DNA of 64,000 nucleotides, taken from positions 1 to 64,000 of the forward strand of contig NZ_JAKEEB010000030.1 of the NCBI RefSeq assembly GCF_021462825.1, written 5' to 3'. Every line of letters starts with the position of its first letter. Within the stretch, counting starts at the first letter, position 1. Source of the stretch: Streptomyces glomeratus. GTDB lineage: Bacteria; Actinomycetota; Actinomycetes; Streptomycetales; Streptomycetaceae. This document shows positions 1 through 9,021 of this stretch, one piece after another. Below the pieces are notes generated by a model, which saw nothing but the letters and a program-made list of their open reading frames with translations, was not told where the DNA came from and ran no database searches. Position numbers and translations under genes: made by a program.

Positions 1-70
1 GGAAGCTAAGCCTTACAGCGCCGATGGTACTGCAGGGGGGACCCTGTGGGAGAGTAGGACACCGCCGAAC
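1..70 (+). rRNA. rrf: 5S ribosomal RNA, 3' part
   Basis: The first ~70 bases match the 3' half of an actinobacterial 5S rRNA: the CCGATGGTACTGC segment, the loop E/helix IV region (GGGGGGACCCTGTGGGAGAGTAGG) and the closing ACACCGCCGAAC. The 5' half lies outside the window, so this is the downstream end of an rRNA operon on the plus strand. The exact 3' processing site could differ by a few bases. Confidence 0.93.
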
Positions 71-84
71 AATACTTGAGAAAG

Positions 85-124
85 AGCCCCAACTCCGGGT
101 TGAACCCGTGAGTTGGGGCTTTTT
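85..124 (+). terminator. Intrinsic terminator of the rRNA operon
   Basis: An 11-bp perfect stem (AGCCCCAACTC at 85-95 pairing with GAGTTGGGGCT at 110-120) encloses a 14-base loop and runs into TTTTT. It begins 15 bases after the end of the 5S rRNA, which is the classic position for an rRNA operon terminator. It is one of few U-tailed terminators in this GC-rich window. Confidence 0.93.
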
Positions 125-167
125 CGTATGCTCACCAGACGGTCATGGCCACGCCGGTCGGACGTCA

Positions 168-1085
168 GGGGACCCCGCCATCGCGCCCAACAAGGATCCC
201 GAGCACGCGTACATCTGGCAGCGGCTCTCGGATCACGGCGTCAGCTTCCGGAACTACGGGTTCTACGCGAGTGCGGACAAGAGTGGGAAGGCCGTGGTCG
301 AGGACCCCGTGCTGAACGCCGGGACCGGCCACGCCTTCGGGCCCTAACCTGAGCTGCCCCCACTCCGCGAACACCTTCCGTGCCCGTGCCGCGACCTGCG
401 GCAGCCCGCGGATCGTGGAGTGGAAGAAGGAGTTCGCCCGGTACGAGAAGGACGGGGGCTGCCCTCGTTCGAGAGGGTGCGGCTGCCCAACGACCCCACC
501 TCCGGTACCAAGGCCGGCATGCCGACCCCGCAGGCGTACGTCACCGACAACGACTGGGCGCTCGGGCAGCTCGTCGACGCGGTGTCGCACTCGAGGTTCT
601 GGAAGTCGGCCGCGATCTTCGTGACCGAGGACGACGCCCGGAACGGGCCCGACCATGTGGACGCACACCGGACGATCTCGCAGGTCATCAGCCTGTACAC
701 GCGCACGGGGCGGATCGACTCGACGTTCTACTCCACCGCGTCGATGGTCCGCAGGATCGAGCTGCTGCTCGGTCTCTCACCGATGACGCGGTTCGACGCG
801 TACGCCACTCCGGTGGTCAACTCCTTCACGGCCCGGCCCGACGCGGCCGCGTACGACGCCATCAAACCGTCCTACGACCTGACCGCCGTGAACGCGGTCG
901 ACTCCCCGATGGCCGGGGTCTCCGCGAGGCAGAACCTCACCAAGGAGGACCAGATCGACGAGCGGACCTTCAACGAGGCGATCTGGAAGAGCGTGCGCGG
1001 TGCGAAGTCCGTGATGCCGGCGCCGAAGCACGGTCTGTACGGGTCCGCGCCGGACGACGGGCAGCAGGGACCGGACGACGACTGA
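168..1085 (+). pseudogene. Remnant of a phosphoesterase (alkaline phosphatase/phospholipase C-like) gene
   Basis: Recognisable phosphoesterase sequence is spread over successive frames. Frame 3 covers ~168-345 (PNKDPEHAYIWQRL, NYGFYASADKSG). Frame 1 covers ~343-455 (CGSPRIVEWKKEFARYEKDG). Frame 3 resumes from ~457 to the stop at 1085 (VRLPNDPTSGTKAGMPTPQA, AIFVTEDDARNGPDHVDAHR). At least two frameshifts and loss of the whole N-terminal part are needed to explain this. The family (secreted PF04185-type phosphoesterases, often fused to a YncE beta-propeller) is normally far longer. The remnant abuts the end of the rRNA operon, where truncation by recombination is plausible. The 221-residue C-terminal frame might still be transcribed, but it lacks most of the catalytic metal-binding core and should not be active. 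Confidence 0.8.
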
Positions 1086-1196
1086 ACCCGGGTGACCGGG
1101 TGGGTGCCCGGCTGGGTTCCGCCCGCCGGGCAGGGTGCGGCTCCGCTCGAAAAAAATGGGGCCGCACCTGTCGCGTCCGGTCGTTACCGTGGCCGT

Positions 1197-1742
1197 ATGC
1201 CTTATCTGATCAGGTCCATACGCCCCGACGAGTGGCCCGCGGTGAAGGAGCTGCGGCTCGCCGCGCTTCAGGACCCGGTCGCGCATCTCGCGTTCCTCGA
1301 ATCCATCGAGCAGGCCTCGGACAAGCCGGACAGCTACTGGCGGGAGCGGACGGCGAACGGCGCCGAGGGGGCTCCCGGCGCGCAGCAGATCATCGCGGAG
1401 GGCCCGGACGGGCACTGGGCCGGCACCCTGACGGTTCTGGTCGAAGAGGCCGGGAGCAAGGACTGGGCCGGGTTCCCGGTCGAGCGGAGGCAGGGGCACG
1501 TCGTCGGAGTGTTCGTCCGGCCCGAACACCGGGGAAGCGGGCTGACCGAGGCGCTGTTCGAGGCCGGTCTGAAGTGGGCGTGGGGGCGCGGCGCCGAGCG
1601 GGTGCGGCTGATCGTGCACGAGGACAACGCCCGGGCCAGGGCCTTCTACCGCAAGGTGGGCTTCGTGCCGACCGGGCTCACCGTCCCTTTGTCGGAGGAC
1701 TCGGGGGACTCCGAGCTGGAGATGGTGATCGAACAGGTCTAG
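1197..1742 (+). CDS. GNAT family N-acetyltransferase
   Basis: A 181-aa protein with one GNAT fold. Acetyl-CoA binding motif A is seen in HVVGVFVRPEHRGSGLTEALFEA (about residues 101-123). The C-terminal motif B follows as VRLIVHEDNARARAFYRKVGF. Substrate is unknown; the family acetylates amines of small molecules or proteins in the cytoplasm. I chose ATG 1197 rather than an upstream in-frame start because a TANNNT box (TACCGT, 1185-1190) lies six bases before it, suggesting a leaderless transcript. The gene converges on the secretion-like locus, with only six bases between the two stop codons. Confidence 0.88.
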   Translation: MPYLIRSIRPDEWPAVKELRLAALQDPVAHLAFLESIEQASDKPDSYWRERTANGAEGAPGAQQIIAEGPDGHWAGTLTVLVEEAGSKDWAGFPVERRQGHVVGVFVRPEHRGSGLTEALFEAGLKWAWGRGAERVRLIVHEDNARARAFYRKVGFVPTGLTVPLSEDSGDSELEMVIEQV

Positions 1743-1748
1743 CGGCTG

Positions 1749-3341
1749 CTACACCGGCAGTTCGTCCTGCGGCCAGCGCGCCCGGGCCTGTTCGCGGGAG
1801 CGCAGCAGGGCCAGGGTGGGCAGGCCGCGGTCCGCTCCGGTGGAGAGCAGTTCCGGGAGCTGGGGCAGGGGGGCCACGGCCGCCACGTCGTCCAGCACCA
1901 GGGTGAGTGGTGGGTCGAGCCGACCGGAGGATGACCGTTCGGCCACGCGCCGGCCGCGCTCGACCACGCTGGAGGCGAGAGCCGTCAGGAGCGGCATCGC
2001 GCCGGGCTGTTGTCTTGGGTCCTCGATGGATTCACCGACCACATAAAGCGTGCCCCCTTCGTTGACGAAGGAATCCAAGGCGAGGGTGTCATTTCGGTTG
2101 GGTGTACATGCCTCTCGGATGTTGACCGTGAAGAGGGAGGACAGGGCGCGTGCGGTCAACTCCTGGGCCATGTCGCGACGTTCGGGATACGAGGTGAGGG
2201 CCGCCTCCAGCTCCCCGGCCGCGCCGGAGGACGCCTTGGGGTGCGTACGCAGGGCCCGTACCGCTTCCTGGACCTGGCTGCCCTGGGCCCAGCGGTGGAT
2301 GTGCCGGATGGTGCGGCCGTCTATGGCGGCGGCGTGCAGATAGCTGCGCAGGAGCGTCTCCGCCGTATCGGCGACCGCCTGGTCGATCCGGGCCGTGGGG
2401 CGTACGGGCGCGAGCAGCGCGGCGGCACGGGCCGCGGCGGTCGTCCTGTCCTCGCAGCCGGCGGACGGGGACCAGTGCAGCCGTGCCGGGGTGTCGCACA
2501 GATGCGAGGGGTCGTAGAGGAGAACCGGGCCGAGCTTGGCGCGGGCGTCCTTGGTCTCGGCCCAGAGGGCGGGGCTGGAGGTGATGACGAGAGCCGGGCC
2601 CGCGGCATCGCGCACGGCCTGGGCGGCTACGGGGTGCCGGATGTCCGAGGTGCCCAGGACCACGGACGGGGATTCCCCCGGGGCCGTGCGCGCAGCGGTG
2701 GAGCCGGGCTGCTCGGGACCCGCACCGATCGGCGGGGCGGGAGGTCTTCGCTCCGCCACGGCCGCGAGCGGGAGCGGCCGGGGCGCCGGCGGTCCCGCCA
2801 CGAGGTGTTCCACGGCGGGGTGCTCCGCTGCCGGGTGTTCCGCTGCCGGGTGTTCCGCTGCCGGGCGCTCCCCTGCGGGGCGGGGGGCGGGAACCGGAGG
2901 GGGAGCAGTGCCGGTGTACGCAGGGTACGGAACACCGGCGTCCGCGCCGCCCGCGGCAGCCACCGCCTTCTTCTGCGCCCGTACCGTCTTCCACCTCGCC
3001 ACCGTGCCGATCGCGAACACGGTCACCACGAACAGCACCATCAGTTCGCCTATGAACAGGCCCCAGAACAGTCCGTACCCGGACAGCTGGCCGGGCGGTG
3101 CGTCCGGCCATGCGCCCGGGAGGTCGTGGGGCTGGGCGATCAGATGGCGCATGGCCACCGGCGTACGGCTGAACCGGACGCCGTGCGGCCAGGAGGCCTG
3201 CGAGAACCAGCCCGCGAGGCACGTGGCCGTCCACACCATCAGCGTCACACCCAGCAGGAAGGCCAGTACACCCACCAACAGGCCGTCGGGGATGCCTCCC
3301 TGGCCGTCCCGCTGCTCCCGCCGCTCCTTGCCTGGTCTCAT
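1749..3341 (-). CDS. VirD4/TraD-like T4SS coupling protein with degenerate P-loop
   Basis: A 530-aa membrane protein, last gene of the type IV secretion-like locus, 13 bases after the VirB4-like gene. Two hydrophobic segments (about residues 22-44 and 89-113) are followed by a proline/alanine-rich linker with a repeated AEHPA motif. The C-terminal cytoplasmic domain resembles conjugative coupling ATPases, including the YDP...WSPSAGCED region, a TLYVVGES strand and a Walker-B-like LTLVLDDVAAV. Where family members have a GxxGSGKT P-loop, this protein reads VVLGTSDIRHPV, so ATP binding looks lost or altered. In the family such proteins recruit substrates to the secretion channel. Assignment is by architecture and context; no relaxase is nearby. 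Confidence 0.75.
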   Translation of the reverse strand: MRPGKERREQRDGQGGIPDGLLVGVLAFLLGVTLMVWTATCLAGWFSQASWPHGVRFSRTPVAMRHLIAQPHDLPGAWPDAPPGQLSGYGLFWGLFIGELMVLFVVTVFAIGTVARWKTVRAQKKAVAAAGGADAGVPYPAYTGTAPPPVPAPRPAGERPAAEHPAAEHPAAEHPAVEHLVAGPPAPRPLPLAAVAERRPPAPPIGAGPEQPGSTAARTAPGESPSVVLGTSDIRHPVAAQAVRDAAGPALVITSSPALWAETKDARAKLGPVLLYDPSHLCDTPARLHWSPSAGCEDRTTAAARAAALLAPVRPTARIDQAVADTAETLLRSYLHAAAIDGRTIRHIHRWAQGSQVQEAVRALRTHPKASSGAAGELEAALTSYPERRDMAQELTARALSSLFTVNIREACTPNRNDTLALDSFVNEGGTLYVVGESIEDPRQQPGAMPLLTALASSVVERGRRVAERSSSGRLDPPLTLVLDDVAAVAPLPQLPELLSTGADRGLPTLALLRSREQARARWPQDELPV

Positions 3342-3354
3342 AGGGGCCCCAGTC

Positions 3355-4779
3355 TCAAGCCACCGTGGACTCGGACGAGCCGTCCAGGTCGCCCATCCGC
3401 TGCTCCACGAATGCCGCCGCCCGCTCCTCCGCCTCCAGCTCCGCGGCGCGCAGCGCGTCGTCCGCCAGACGGTCGCTCGCCGACTCCGTCATCGCGCGGT
3501 CGGTGAAGACGAGCGGCCGTTCCGTCTCCGTGACCAGGTGTTTGACCACCTGCACATTGCCGTTGACGTCCCAGACCGCGATGCCGGGCGTCAGGGTCGG
3601 GATGATCTCCACGGCCCACCTAGGCAGACCGAGCACCCGGCCCGTGGCCCGTGCCTCGTCCGCCTTCTGGGCATAAATCGTCCTGGTCGACGCCATTTTC
3701 AGAATCGCGGCCGCCTCCTTCGCGGCCGCTCCGTCCACCACGTCGCTCAGGTGGTGCACCACCGCCACGAAGGACAGACCGAGCCGTCGGCCGAACTTCA
3801 GCAGCCGCTGGAACAGCTGGGCGACGAACGGGCTGTTGATGATGTGCCACGCCTCCTCGACCAGGAAGATGCGCTTCTTGCGGTCGGGGCGGATCCAGGT
3901 GTGCTCCAGCCACACACCGACGATCGCCATCAGGATCGGCATGGCGATCGAGTTGCGGTCGATGTGGGACAGGTCGAACACGATCAGCGGGGCGTCCAGG
4001 TCGATGCCGACCGTCGTCGGCCCGTCGAACATGCCCCGCAGGTCACCGTCGACCAGGCGGTCCAGGACCAGCGCCACGTCCAGGCCCCAGGCCCGTACGT
4101 CGTCCAGGGCGACGTTCATCGCCTCCGCCGAGTCCGGTTCCGGGTGCCTCAGCTGCTCGACGATGTCGGTGAGCACCGGCTGGCGCTCGACGATCGTCTC
4201 GTTGACGTAGGCGTGTGCGACCTTCAGCGCGAAGCCGGACCGCTCGTCCAGGCCGTGTCCCATCGCGACCTCGATGATCGTGCGCAGCAGTGCCAGCTGG
4301 CCGGTCGTGGTGATCGCCGGGTCGAGCGGGTTGAGGCGGATTCCGTGGTCCAGGGCCGCCGTGGGGTCGAGGCGGATGGGGGTGATGCCCAGTTCCTGGG
4401 CGATGAGGTTCCACTCGCCGACCCCGTCCTCGCCCTGCGCGTCCAGGACCACGACCTGCCGGTCGCGGAAGCGCAGCTGGCGCAGCACATACGTCTTCTC
4501 GAGCGCCGACTTGCCGTTGCCGGACTCACCTAGGACGAGCCAGTGCGGCGCCGGGAGCTGCTGGCCGTACAGCTGGAAGGGATCGTAGATGTAGCCCTTC
4601 CCGGAGTAGACCTCGCGGCCGATGATCACGCCGGAGTCGCCCAGGCCGGGTGCGGCGGTGGGCAGGTAGACGGCCTGGGCCTGGCCCGTGGACGTGCGAA
4701 CGGGCAGCCGGGTCGTCTCGACCTTTCCGAAGAGGAAGGACGTGAAGGCGTCGGTCAGGACGGACAGCGGATCCCGCAT
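3355..4779 (-). CDS. VirB4-type ATPase of a T4SS-like system (often annotated ATP-binding protein)
   Basis: A 474-aa ATPase. Walker A is GESGNGKSA at residues 84-92 and Walker B is IFLVEEAWH at about 304-312, the motif pair of VirB4/TraC/TrbE conjugation ATPases. VVHHLSDV and the later arginine-containing segment fit the rest of the RecA-like domain. It lacks the long N-terminal region of classical VirB4; that part appears to be supplied by the upstream 519-aa gene. Start ATG 4779 has GGAGGT upstream and lies eight bases after the stop of its upstream partner, so the two are translated together. Expected role: cytoplasmic motor energising assembly or transport. Confidence 0.87.
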   Translation of the reverse strand: MRDPLSVLTDAFTSFLFGKVETTRLPVRTSTGQAQAVYLPTAAPGLGDSGVIIGREVYSGKGYIYDPFQLYGQQLPAPHWLVLGESGNGKSALEKTYVLRQLRFRDRQVVVLDAQGEDGVGEWNLIAQELGITPIRLDPTAALDHGIRLNPLDPAITTTGQLALLRTIIEVAMGHGLDERSGFALKVAHAYVNETIVERQPVLTDIVEQLRHPEPDSAEAMNVALDDVRAWGLDVALVLDRLVDGDLRGMFDGPTTVGIDLDAPLIVFDLSHIDRNSIAMPILMAIVGVWLEHTWIRPDRKKRIFLVEEAWHIINSPFVAQLFQRLLKFGRRLGLSFVAVVHHLSDVVDGAAAKEAAAILKMASTRTIYAQKADEARATGRVLGLPRWAVEIIPTLTPGIAVWDVNGNVQVVKHLVTETERPLVFTDRAMTESASDRLADDALRAAELEAEERAAAFVEQRMGDLDGSSESTVA

Positions 4780-4786
4780 CAGGGCC

Positions 4787-6346
4787 TTACCTCCGAATGC
4801 CGGTGGCGAAGGGGAGCGTGTTGACGAAGGCCCGGTGGTGCTCGCGGTCGCACCACTCCAGCTTCAGATACGACTTGCCGGCCGAGGCGCGAATGGTCCG
4901 CTTGTCGCGGGCCAGGGCCTCCGGCGACCGGGCGGAGACCGTGATGTAGCCGACCAGGTTGACGCCCGCGGCGCCGCTCGCGAGATCCTCGCCACGCTGG
5001 TCGAGGCGGGAGTGGGCGGCGATGTCACGGGGGTCGACGGTGCGGTTCATCTTGGCGGCGCGGCTGGCCTCCGCCACGTCGTTCGTCTTCTCGGTCAGCA
5101 TGCGCTCGATGGCGACCTCGGTGGGCTCGAGGTCCATGGTGACGGCGACGGTCCGGATGACGTCCGGGGTGTGGACGAGCAGCGGCGCCAGGAAGTTCAC
5201 GCCGACCGGGGTCATCGGCCACTCCTTGATCCAGGCGGTGGCATGGCACCAGGGCGCGCGCGTCGACGACTCCCGGGTCTTCGCCTGGAGATAGGTGGCC
5301 TCCATGGCGTCCAGTTCGGCGGGCCACGCGTTGCGCTTGGTCATCGCCTGGATGTGGTCGATGGGGTGGTCCGGGTCGTACATGGAGTGGATGAGGGAGG
5401 CGAGCCGGCCCTGGCCCAGCGGCTGCCGTACGCGGATGTCGGCTTCCTGGAGACGGGAACAGATGTCGGTCAGCTCGCGCGCCATGACGACCGCGAGGCC
5501 CGCGTCCCGGTCGACCTTCTTGCCGCCCTGGGGACGCGCGGCGCGGGCCATGGCCTGGGCCTCGGCGGCGAGTTCGCGGGTGTAGTGCATACAGGCGACG
5601 AGGTAGGCGCGGTGCTGCTCGCTGCTCGTCGAGACCATGGACTGTAGCTGGTCGTAGGACTGGCGCAGCCAGGTCGGGGCGCGCTCGTCGCCGCGCTGGG
5701 CGACGTCCTTGGCGTGCGCGTCCGGATCGGCGGGCAGGGTGCGGGCGAGCATCTGGAGGCGGGTGACGAAGCCGTCGCCGTTCGCCACGTGCTTCAGGAG
5801 CGTGCCGAAGCGGTCGACGAGGGCCTCCTGGTCCTCGCTGTCGCGCAGGCCGACGCCCGGGCCCTCGATCTCGATGGCGGCGGTGACGGTGCGCCGGTCG
5901 GCATGCAGCAGTACGGCGATCTCGTCGGGCCCGAAGGGAGCGGCGAGCCAGGTGATCCGCCCGATGCCGGGCGGCGGCCCCACCTCGATCTCACGCCCGT
6001 CGAGCCCGGTTCCGGCCTCCATCACGGCGCTGCGGTACGTCGTCCCCTGCCGCAGGGTCCGCTTGTAACTGCGGTTGACCTCGAACCACTTGTAGAACGT
6101 GCGGTGCTTGTACGGGACGTACACGGCGGCCAGCGCGAGCAGTGGGAAACCCATCAGGAGCACGAGGCGCAGGGACAGGACCGGGACGAGAAGCCCGCAC
6201 ATCATGCCGAGGAACGCGCCCGCGATGATCAGCACGATCTCGCCGGACTCGCGGTTGCGGCCGATGATCGCGTTCGGCCGGGCGCGGCCGATCAGATAGG
6301 TCCGGCGGGGCGTGACCGGATGCGACACGTGGGACTCGGTCGTCAA
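4787..6346 (-). CDS. SCO6880-family protein (VirB3-like membrane anchor plus VirB4 N-terminal-like domain)
   Basis: A 519-aa protein with two adjacent membrane segments at about residues 37-56 and 59-77, resembling VirB3/PrgI, and then a soluble region of about 440 residues without nucleotide-binding motifs. This matches the actinobacterial SCO6880 family that accompanies VirB4-like ATPases. I infer that it and the next gene together equal one VirB3-VirB4 fusion split in two. The start codon is TTG (6346-6344), supported by AGGAGGTGAAGGGCG upstream and a four-base TTGA overlap with the preceding stop codon. That overlap indicates translational coupling. Confidence 0.82.
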   Translation of the reverse strand: MTTESHVSHPVTPRRTYLIGRARPNAIIGRNRESGEIVLIIAGAFLGMMCGLLVPVLSLRLVLLMGFPLLALAAVYVPYKHRTFYKWFEVNRSYKRTLRQGTTYRSAVMEAGTGLDGREIEVGPPPGIGRITWLAAPFGPDEIAVLLHADRRTVTAAIEIEGPGVGLRDSEDQEALVDRFGTLLKHVANGDGFVTRLQMLARTLPADPDAHAKDVAQRGDERAPTWLRQSYDQLQSMVSTSSEQHRAYLVACMHYTRELAAEAQAMARAARPQGGKKVDRDAGLAVVMARELTDICSRLQEADIRVRQPLGQGRLASLIHSMYDPDHPIDHIQAMTKRNAWPAELDAMEATYLQAKTRESSTRAPWCHATAWIKEWPMTPVGVNFLAPLLVHTPDVIRTVAVTMDLEPTEVAIERMLTEKTNDVAEASRAAKMNRTVDPRDIAAHSRLDQRGEDLASGAAGVNLVGYITVSARSPEALARDKRTIRASAGKSYLKLEWCDREHHRAFVNTLPFATGIRR

Positions 6347-7662
6347 CGCCCTTCACCTCCTGTGCGGTTGGTACTGCTGTTGCGGGTGCTGCTGGCATGC
6401 GGGGTGTCGGCCGGGCTGCTACGCGGCGGGGGCGCGGACGAGGTGACGGGTCCGCCGCCCGGGGTGCGGGTGCTGTGCGCGGCCACGCCGCCGGTGGCCG
6501 GGTTGGCGGGGCGGGGCGGCTGGCCGCCGCCCTGGCCGCCGCCGGTGTCGGCGCGGGTGCTGTGGGTCTTGATGCCCTGGGCGACGAGGGTGGCCGGGGA
6601 GCTGATGACGGCCGCGGCCTTGCGTTCGGCGCCCTGCATGACGCGGTTGTTGCGGGAGGCGGCGATCTCGTCGCCGAAGCCGGGGACGAACCGGTAGATC
6701 ATGGCGCTCGCGAAGATGGCGAGCAGGATGATGGCGAGTCCGGAGACGACGGCGGCGAGGGAGTCCGGGCCCTTGTCCGTGGCGAGGGCGCCGGCGAGGC
6801 CGAGCACGATGACGATCACCGGTTTCACCAGGATGACGGCGATCATGATGCCCGCCCAGCGGCGGACGTGGCCCCAGAGGTTCTTGTCGACGAGGCCCGA
6901 GTAGACGACCACGCCGAGAAGGGCGCCGACGTACAGCAGGACCGCCCTCAGGAACAGCTCCAGATACAGCACGCCCGCGGCGAGGATCGAGACGAGCGAC
7001 ACCAGGATCAGCATGATGGGGCCGCCGCCGATGTTCGTTCCCTTGCTGAGAGCGCCGGAGAACGCGCCGAAGAACGTCTGGGTCTGGTCGCCCGTGGTCT
7101 TGGCGAGGACGTCGCTGACGCCGTCGGTCGCCGAGACGACCGTGTAGAGGATCAGGGGGGTGAAGGCGGAGGCGAGCACGGTGAGCCAGAGGAAGCCGAC
7201 GGCTTCGGACACGGCGGTGGCGAACGGGACGCCGCGGACCGCCCTCTTGGCGACGGCCAGGAGCCACAGCAGGAGGGTCAGGATGGCCGAGGCCGCGAAG
7301 ACGATCTCGTACTGGTGGAGGAACGCCTGGTTGGTGAAGTCGACGCTGGCGGTCTGCTTCACGGCCTCGCTGAGCTTGTCGACGGTCCAGGAGGCGGCGT
7401 CGGCACAGCCCTTGGCGAGGGAGGAGAGGGGGTCGAGGCTGTCGGGGAGGGTGTTGGAGGGGCCGCTGGAGCCGGAGGAGTTGCCTTTTTCGCAGTACTT
7501 CTTGGAAGGGCCGATCAGGAGGTCGCACGGGTCGTTCGACTTTGTGGGCGACGGCGAGGGTGACGGAGCTGCGAAGGCACGCGTGGCGAGCAGCACGGCA
7601 GTGGTTTGAACGCCGGCTGCAGCGGCCGTGAACGTGAGTACGCGTCGCGGGCTACCGGGCAT
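6343..7662 (-). CDS. VirB6/TrbL-like polytopic membrane protein
   Basis: A 439-aa protein with an N-terminal signal sequence (residues 1-31, ending at AFAAP), a Ser/Pro-rich extracytoplasmic segment with three cysteines, then about six membrane helices (near 119-138, 155-177, 214-233, 237-256, 270-292 and 305-323). The cytoplasmic tail is Pro/Gly/Ser/Thr-rich and disordered. This is the plan of VirB6/TrbL conjugation channel components. I start it at ATG 7662: GGAGGG lies seven bases upstream and the gene then overlaps the previous stop by 11 bases. Longer in-frame starts run through the neighbouring gene and are rejected. Confidence 0.8.
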   Translation of the reverse strand: MPGSPRRVLTFTAAAAGVQTTAVLLATRAFAAPSPSPSPTKSNDPCDLLIGPSKKYCEKGNSSGSSGPSNTLPDSLDPLSSLAKGCADAASWTVDKLSEAVKQTASVDFTNQAFLHQYEIVFAASAILTLLLWLLAVAKRAVRGVPFATAVSEAVGFLWLTVLASAFTPLILYTVVSATDGVSDVLAKTTGDQTQTFFGAFSGALSKGTNIGGGPIMLILVSLVSILAAGVLYLELFLRAVLLYVGALLGVVVYSGLVDKNLWGHVRRWAGIMIAVILVKPVIVIVLGLAGALATDKGPDSLAAVVSGLAIILLAIFASAMIYRFVPGFGDEIAASRNNRVMQGAERKAAAVISSPATLVAQGIKTHSTRADTGGGQGGGQPPRPANPATGGVAAHSTRTPGGGPVTSSAPPPRSSPADTPHASSTRNSSTNRTGGEGR

Positions 7663-8491
7663 ATGTGAACCCTCCGTACTCTTCGATGGCCTTGCTGATC
7701 TCGTCGGACGCGGCGGCCCGGTCATCACCGGGCACCGGGGCGGGGCCATCCGTCTGGGAGTCCGCGACGATCTTCCAGTCGCCGTTGGACCACTGCAGTT
7801 CCAAGGTCCAGGTCTTCCACGTGGAGCTGACGGGATCGGTTGAACCCTGACCGGACATGCCGATGAGCCCCATGTACCAGACGGAGACCTTGGCGTCGTT
7901 GGCGCTGTACTGCGTGATCTTCGTGCCCACCGGGATCGTGCGCGACACGAAGGTGCTGCCCGCCGGTGCGTTGCCGTCGGCATTCAGTCCCAGTTTGTTG
8001 AGGAAACTCGCCGAATACGCCTGGTCCATCGGTCCCTGGAGCTTGCTCGCGGCGGCCGGCGTGTAGATGGCGTCGACGATGCTGTGTCGGCTGTCCCTCT
8101 TGAACATCCCCGTCGAACCCAAAGCCACCGCATAATTAGCCGCAGCCGACTGCGCGCCCTGTTCGTTGCGGGGGAAGCCCGAGGGGATGGTGCCCGGGGT
8201 CGAGCGGACCGGGCGGGTGCCCGTCGCTGCCGTGGGGGCCGCGCCCGCCTTGTCGTTGCTGTTGCCGTCCGAGGAGGAGTCGCCCCCGCGGTTCGCGAAG
8301 GCGATCGCGGCGATCAGCAGGACGACCACCCCGACGACCGTGGCCAGACTGCGTGAGGAGGACCGGCCCCGCCGGGCGCCCCCGTACACGTCACCGGGCC
8401 GGTCGGGCAGCCGCGTCCGCGTCTGCCCGACGCCGCCGTACTCTCCCTCGCCCCCGCCGGAGGCACCGTCACCGGGACTCACGCCGCGCAC
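7652..8491 (-). CDS. VirB8/TcpC-like conjugal transfer protein, single-pass
   Basis: A 279-aa protein: a Gly/Arg-rich cytoplasmic tail, one membrane helix (about residues 49-67), a Ser/Asn/Thr-rich linker and an extracytoplasmic domain of about 180 residues. That domain has the size and pattern (YAVALGSTGMFKRDSR, then a strand-rich half ending in LELQWSNGDWKIVADSQ) of NTF2-like VirB8/TcpC domains from Gram-positive conjugation systems. In that family it is the trans-envelope scaffold. Start GTG 8491 is preceded by GAGGGGGC. Identification rests on topology and position; sequence similarity to textbook VirB8 is not obvious by eye. Confidence 0.7.
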   Translation of the reverse strand: MRGVSPGDGASGGGEGEYGGVGQTRTRLPDRPGDVYGGARRGRSSSRSLATVVGVVVLLIAAIAFANRGGDSSSDGNSNDKAGAAPTAATGTRPVRSTPGTIPSGFPRNEQGAQSAAANYAVALGSTGMFKRDSRHSIVDAIYTPAAASKLQGPMDQAYSASFLNKLGLNADGNAPAGSTFVSRTIPVGTKITQYSANDAKVSVWYMGLIGMSGQGSTDPVSSTWKTWTLELQWSNGDWKIVADSQTDGPAPVPGDDRAAASDEISKAIEEYGGFTYAR

Positions 8492-8712
8492 GCCCCCTCG
8501 AACTCGTGGTCGTTCCGCGCTTGTGCGGAAACGCTTTGAAGTACGACGGTAGCCGTGCTGGTTCCCGCGCGGGCGCGGTGTGGTGACTCGACATCAGGGA
8601 AACGCAACCTCAGCCGGTGGGCGCGACGGACGGATGGGTCGGAGGAGCAAGCCGGGCGGTCCGGCGCGGGACTGGCGGCGCGCCAGGCGGGTGGTGGCGG
8701 TCCGGGACCGCC

Positions 8713-9021
8713 CTACACGGCCATGCCGTAGACGATCGTGAACAGCGTGCCGAGCGAGCCGATGATGAAGACGCCGGTCAGTCCCGCGATGATCAGGCCC
8801 TTGCCCTGCTCGGCACTGAACGTGTCGCGCAGGGCGGTCGCGCCGATGCGCTGCTTGGCCGCGCCCCAGATGGCGATCGCCAGGCAGAGCAGGATGGCAA
8901 TGGCCATCACCACCTCGACCATCACGCGAGCCTCGTTGCCCAGGCTGCCGAACGGGCCCCAGTCCGGGGCGATACCGCCGATGATCGTGTTGATGTCGCC
9001 TTTTGCGGCCGCGAGCTGCAT
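8713..9021 (-). CDS. Small two-helix membrane protein, possible VirB2/TrbC-like pilin subunit
   Basis: A protein of about 102 aa with two hydrophobic helices (residues ~35-57 and ~77-100) joined by a short basic loop, and no obvious signal peptide. It is the first gene of the minus-strand secretion-like locus. Size, topology and position fit a VirB2/TrbC-type pilin or small channel subunit, but no diagnostic motif confirms this. ATG 9021 (MQLAAAKGD) and in-frame GTG 9030 are both possible starts. AGGGG lies upstream at workable distance only for ATG. A 221-base gap separates it from the VirB8-like gene, so it may be more abundantly transcribed than the rest. Confidence 0.65.
   Translation of the reverse strand: MQLAAAKGDINTIIGGIAPDWGPFGSLGNEARVMVEVVMAIAILLCLAIAIWGAAKQRIGATALRDTFSAEQGKGLIIAGLTGVFIIGSLGTLFTIVYGMAV

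Noticed and set aside
24..347. Open frame beginning inside the 5S rRNA
   Set aside because: Its first 48 codons are rRNA and terminator sequence; only the later part is remnant phosphoesterase coding.
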